DNA from: JAEZJZ01 sp964450265 | Lineage (GTDB): Bacteria; Bacillota; UBA994; UBA5500 | DNA: 7,323 nt | Reading direction: 5' to 3' | NCBI GenBank assembly: GCA_964450265.1 | Contig: CAYVCY010000108.1 | Location: 1-7,323, forward strand | Shown: positions 4,912-7,323 of the stretch, one piece after another | How the letters are laid out: each line of letters begins with the position of its first letter | Numbering within the stretch: position 1 is the stretch's first letter | Notes under the pieces: model-generated | What the model was told of the DNA's origin: nothing | What the model saw: the letters and a program-made list of their open reading frames with translations, nothing else | Databases searched by the model: none | Translations under genes and position numbers: made by a program

Positions 4912-6411
4912 ATGCATATGGGTATCCTGCAAATGTTGCTGGAAGGATTGCGGCCCCTGATGGGCTTTTATCCCATGCTGCTGATTGCACTAGGTGTAGT
5001 GGTCGGCATTTTGGGAGGGGCTATTCCAGGAATTTCTCCTTCGATGGCGGTGGCTCTGTTCTTGCCGTTTACCTTCTCCATGCACCCCGCCATGGCCATC
5101 GTATTATTGATGTCCATCTACATCGGAGCGAACTATGGTGGGTCCATCACTGCAGTGACCATTAACACTCCGGGCACTCCATCGGCGGTGGTCACATCGT
5201 TCGATGGCTATCCTTTGGCGAAGAAAGGGCGTGCCGGCGAGGCGATGGGGATCTCACTCTACGCCTCAGCAATCGGAGGTGTGCTCAGCACCATCATTCT
5301 CATGCTGTTCTCTGTGCCCCTCTCCAAAGTAGCGCTGAAGTTTTGGCCGTCTGAGTATTTTGCGCTCTGCATCCTAGGGCTGACTACCGTAGCCACCCTA
5401 GGCGGGAAGAAGTGGCAAAAGGCTTTGGTGGCGGTGCTTTTTGGATTGCTCTTGAATACTATTGGCTTAGACCCGATCTTAGGGGTCAGCCGCTTCACAT
5501 TCAGTGTTACCCGTCTGTTTGATGGCTTGTCCTTTATTCCGGTACTGATTGGGCTGTTCGCGCTCAGCGAGGTGTTCAACAACTTGGAGACCTATAAGCC
5601 TCAGTCTGAATCCTTCGAGCGCATCACCTATACTTGGCCCCCACTTAGCTACTATTGGAAGCTGCGTAACAGCATTTTGCGCTCCGGCCTTTTAGGTGCG
5701 CTGATCGGCATCTTCCCAGGGGCAGGCGGAACAATCGCCTCATTCATTGCGTACGATGTGGAAAAGCGGATGAGCAAGCACCCGGAGGAATTCGGAAAGG
5801 GAGCACCTGAAGGTGTGGTGGCTGCAGAGGCAGCGAACAGCGGCTCTGTGGGCGGCGCTTTGGTGCCTCTGTTGACATTAGGCATTCCCGGCAGTTCCAC
5901 TGCCGCCGTGTTGATTGGAGCGCTGATGATTCACAACCTGCAGCCTGGCCCAGAACTGTTCGTGAAGAGCCCGGATGTGGTCTACAGTATGTTCGCATCC
6001 ATGTTCATCGCCAATGCCTTCATGCTGATTATCGGCATCTATGGCAGCAAACTATGGGTTCGGGTGACGGACATCAAGAAGAGCATTCTCTTCCCGCTGA
6101 TCTTTTCCTTCTCCATCATTGGGAGCTATGCTGTGAACAAGTCGTTGTTTGACGTTGGAGTCTGCATCGCCTTTGGCGTAATAGGTTGGCTGTTCAAGCG
6201 TTATGGGTACCCGGTAGCGCCGGTCGTGCTCGGCATGGTTCTGGGGAAAATAGCTGAGATGAACTTCCGGCAGGCGCTGATGGTTGGTGGTTACCGCATG
6301 TTCTACACCAGACCGGTGACCGTCATTCTATTAGTTGTTTCTGTGCTGGCAGTGGTCCTGCCGCTTATGCAGGCTAAGAGGGCGAGCAAGAAGGCCGACA
6401 TCGCCGCGTGA
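4912..6411 (+). CDS. tctA: tripartite tricarboxylate transporter large membrane subunit, TctA
   Basis: A 499-residue integral membrane protein, the usual length for TctA, which moves the substrate across the membrane using an ion gradient. Two repeated halves are recognisable. The first has G-G-A-I-P-G-I-S-P-S-M-A-V-A-L (35-49) and G-S-I-T-A-V-T-I-N-T-P-G-T-P-S-A-V-V-T (77-95) followed by D-G-Y-P-L-A-K-K-G-R-A-G. The second has I-F-P-G-A-G-G-T-I-A-S-F-I-A-Y (about 265-280), G-A-P-E-G-V-V-A-A-E-A-A-N-S and T-L-G-I-P-G-S-S-T-A-A-V-L-I-G-A-L. About ten to twelve hydrophobic helices are apparent. TAAGGAG (4901-4907) precedes the start; the ATG at 4918 two codons later is an equally good start by spacing. 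The gap to tctB is 29 bases. Confidence 0.96.
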   Translation: MHMGILQMLLEGLRPLMGFYPMLLIALGVVVGILGGAIPGISPSMAVALFLPFTFSMHPAMAIVLLMSIYIGANYGGSITAVTINTPGTPSAVVTSFDGYPLAKKGRAGEAMGISLYASAIGGVLSTIILMLFSVPLSKVALKFWPSEYFALCILGLTTVATLGGKKWQKALVAVLFGLLLNTIGLDPILGVSRFTFSVTRLFDGLSFIPVLIGLFALSEVFNNLETYKPQSESFERITYTWPPLSYYWKLRNSILRSGLLGALIGIFPGAGGTIASFIAYDVEKRMSKHPEEFGKGAPEGVVAAEAANSGSVGGALVPLLTLGIPGSSTAAVLIGALMIHNLQPGPELFVKSPDVVYSMFASMFIANAFMLIIGIYGSKLWVRVTDIKKSILFPLIFSFSIIGSYAVNKSLFDVGVCIAFGVIGWLFKRYGYPVAPVVLGMVLGKIAEMNFRQALMVGGYRMFYTRPVTVILLVVSVLAVVLPLMQAKRASKKADIAA

Positions 6412-6441
6412 TGACTTGCAGATGGGTTGTCACCGGTGGAA

Positions 6442-6464
6442 ACTAGATGAAGTTAAATTCTAGT
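6442..6464. repeat. 6-bp inverted repeat upstream of mgtC
   Basis: ACTAGA (6442-6447) and TCTAGT (6459-6464) are complementary around eleven AT-rich bases, in the gap after tctA. There is no T run, so it is not a terminator. It might be an operator or a weak leader hairpin; the short arm makes chance plausible. Confidence 0.25.
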
Positions 6465-6485
6465 CTAAAGAATAGGGGGCAAGCG

Positions 6486-6596
6486 ATGGGTCAGAGAGAG
6501 ACGGGCTTCTGCAGCGTTGACCTGTTTTTGTTCTCCTGTGCGGTGGGGGGTGATGGCACTGCTCGATCCCTGGGTGATGGTTTTGCGATTGGTTAG
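6486..6596 (+). CDS. possible short leader ORF overlapping the mgtC start
   Basis: An ATG with AGGGGG six bases upstream (6474-6479) opens a 36-codon frame ending in TAG, in a different frame from mgtC and overlapping its first 44 bases. The peptide begins M-G-Q-R-E-T-G-F-C-S-V-D-L-F-L-F and resembles no known family to me. It could couple translation to mgtC or be noise. Leader ORFs control mgtC-type genes in Salmonella, but no homology to those is claimed. Confidence 0.3.
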   Translation: MGQRETGFCSVDLFLFSCAVGGDGTARSLGDGFAIG

Positions 6597-7218
6597 TGCC
6601 AGCGTGCTCGGTGGAATGATTGGCTTACAGCGAGAGAGTGTCAACAAGACCGCGGGTTTCCGCACCCATCTGCTAGTCTCTGTGGGCGCCGCCCTGATTA
6701 TGCTGATGTCTATCTACGGCTTCCAGGGGACCTCCCGTCCGCAGGACCCTGCCCGGATGGCGGCTCAAGTGGTCAGCGGGATCGGATTCCTGGGTGCCGG
6801 TACGATCATGAAGGAAGGGTTGAGCGTTAAAGGGCTGACCACAGCTGCCTCGTTGTGGGTGGTGTCGGCAATTGGCCTAGCCTGTGGTTCGGGCATGTAT
6901 CTAAGTGCCTTGCTGACGGCGGTGATCGTCTTTGTCAGCCTCAGTCTGTTTGCTCGAATGGACCGGGTGGTGCGTTCTGCTAATCAGGCTTGTTTGACGG
7001 TGATCTGCAGGGATCAACCTGGTATGCTGGGGATGATCGGCAGCGTATTGGGAGCCAAAGAGGTGAGCATCGAAAATGTCAGCCTCAGCCAGCAAGGGAT
7101 GAGCAGCGGGAATCTGCAGGTAGATTTGGCTGTTCGCTTGCCACATTATGTGACCAAGGAAGAAGTCATCGCCGCGTTGATCACCCAGGAAGGATTGTAT
7201 AACGTTCAGAGTTGTTGA
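6553..7218 (+). CDS. MgtC/SapB family membrane protein with C-terminal ACT-like domain
   Basis: A 221-residue protein. The N-terminal membrane domain shows the family hallmarks: L-G-G-M-I-G-L-Q-R-E (19-28), K-T-A-G-F-R-T-H-L-L-V-S-V-G-A-A-L (32-48), Q-V-V-S-G-I-G-F-L-G-A-G-T-I-M-K (72-87) and V-K-G-L-T-T-A-A-S-L-W (92-102), then two more hydrophobic segments to about residue 135. Residues 147-221 (C-L-T-V-I-C-R-D-Q-P-G-M-L-G-M-I-G-S-V-L and onward) look like an ACT-type regulatory domain. In pathogens MgtC supports growth in low magnesium and in macrophages and inhibits the F-type ATPase; in environmental bacteria the role is unclear. I chose the ATG at 6553, with a G-rich run at 6545-6550 as ribosome binding site; an upstream in-frame TTG at 6517 would add 12 residues with no similarity to the family. 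The gene follows tctA by 141 bases with no terminator between. Confidence 0.9.
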   Translation: MALLDPWVMVLRLVSASVLGGMIGLQRESVNKTAGFRTHLLVSVGAALIMLMSIYGFQGTSRPQDPARMAAQVVSGIGFLGAGTIMKEGLSVKGLTTAASLWVVSAIGLACGSGMYLSALLTAVIVFVSLSLFARMDRVVRSANQACLTVICRDQPGMLGMIGSVLGAKEVSIENVSLSQQGMSSGNLQVDLAVRLPHYVTKEEVIAALITQEGLYNVQSC

Positions 7219-7237
7219 GCAGGCGCATAGATGAATG

Positions 7238-7289
7238 AAAGGGCGTGTCATGCCCCGTTTCTTTGGAAACGGGGCATGACACGCCCTTT
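7238..7289 (+). terminator. perfect 24-bp hairpin downstream of mgtC, probable terminator
   Basis: Positions 7238-7261 and 7266-7289 are perfect complements around a TTTG loop. The left arm begins AAAGGGCGTGTCATGCC and the right arm ends in TTT, followed by ACATTT. It starts 19 bases after the mgtC stop, the usual place for a terminator. The T run is short and the flanking A and T runs would allow function in both directions. The arm is unusually long and perfect for a terminator, so a repeat origin is also possible. Confidence 0.75.
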
Positions 7290-7323
7290 ACATTTACCGA
7301 AGGGAGTGGTACGCGGAGACTGT

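Noticed and set aside
6427..6458. Promoter for mgtC (TTGTCA and TTAAAT)
   Set aside because: The spacing of 20 bases is poor; too weak to annotate.
7300..7316. T-box-like string (AAGGGAGTGGTACGCGG)
   Set aside because: It has an inserted A and lacks a C compared with the T-box consensus, and there is no room for Stem I after the hairpin at 7238-7289; chance resemblance at the window edge.

Overview
The window looks like a chromosomal stretch of a bacterium, probably an anaerobic member of the Bacillota (Firmicutes). The grounds are strong AGGAGG-type ribosome binding sites, short gaps between genes, a lipoprotein-type solute receptor and roughly balanced base composition. This placement is an inference; no marker gene is present. 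Genes use TGA as a normal stop and TGG for tryptophan, which matters for the main finding.

Layout. (1) 1-346: the 3' end of an alpha/beta hydrolase gene, plus strand. (2) 390-1001, minus strand: a peptide methionine sulfoxide reductase A gene whose catalytic cysteine codon is an in-frame TGA (960-962). The frame is intact on both sides, the motif reads G-U-F-W, and a hairpin fitting the bacterial SECIS pattern follows the TGA. I read it as a selenoprotein MsrA; ordinary gene calling would lose the N-terminus and the active site. (3) 1002-1664: a gene-poor stretch with palindromes, two overlapping divergent promoter candidates, a structured small RNA or leader of about 160 nt ending in a strong intrinsic terminator, and, right after that terminator, what looks like an internally deleted group II intron keeping both ends. 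(4) 1665-3171: a CYTH-like protein and a Ppx/GppA phosphatase in a tight pair, suggesting polyphosphate or (p)ppGpp metabolism. (5) 3223-6411: a complete tripartite tricarboxylate transporter in the order tctC (receptor lipoprotein), tctB (small membrane subunit), tctA (large membrane subunit). (6) 6553-7218: an MgtC/SapB-family membrane protein with a C-terminal ACT-like domain, preceded by a short overlapping ORF with its own ribosome binding site. (7) 7238-7289: a perfect 24-bp hairpin closing the run of plus-strand genes.

The plus-strand genes 1665-7218 could form one or two transcripts; I see no clear terminator between them. The msrA gene converges with the hydrolase and diverges from the small RNA. 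The most notable points are the selenocysteine MsrA, the unassigned small RNA, and the miniature group II intron lodged behind its terminator.
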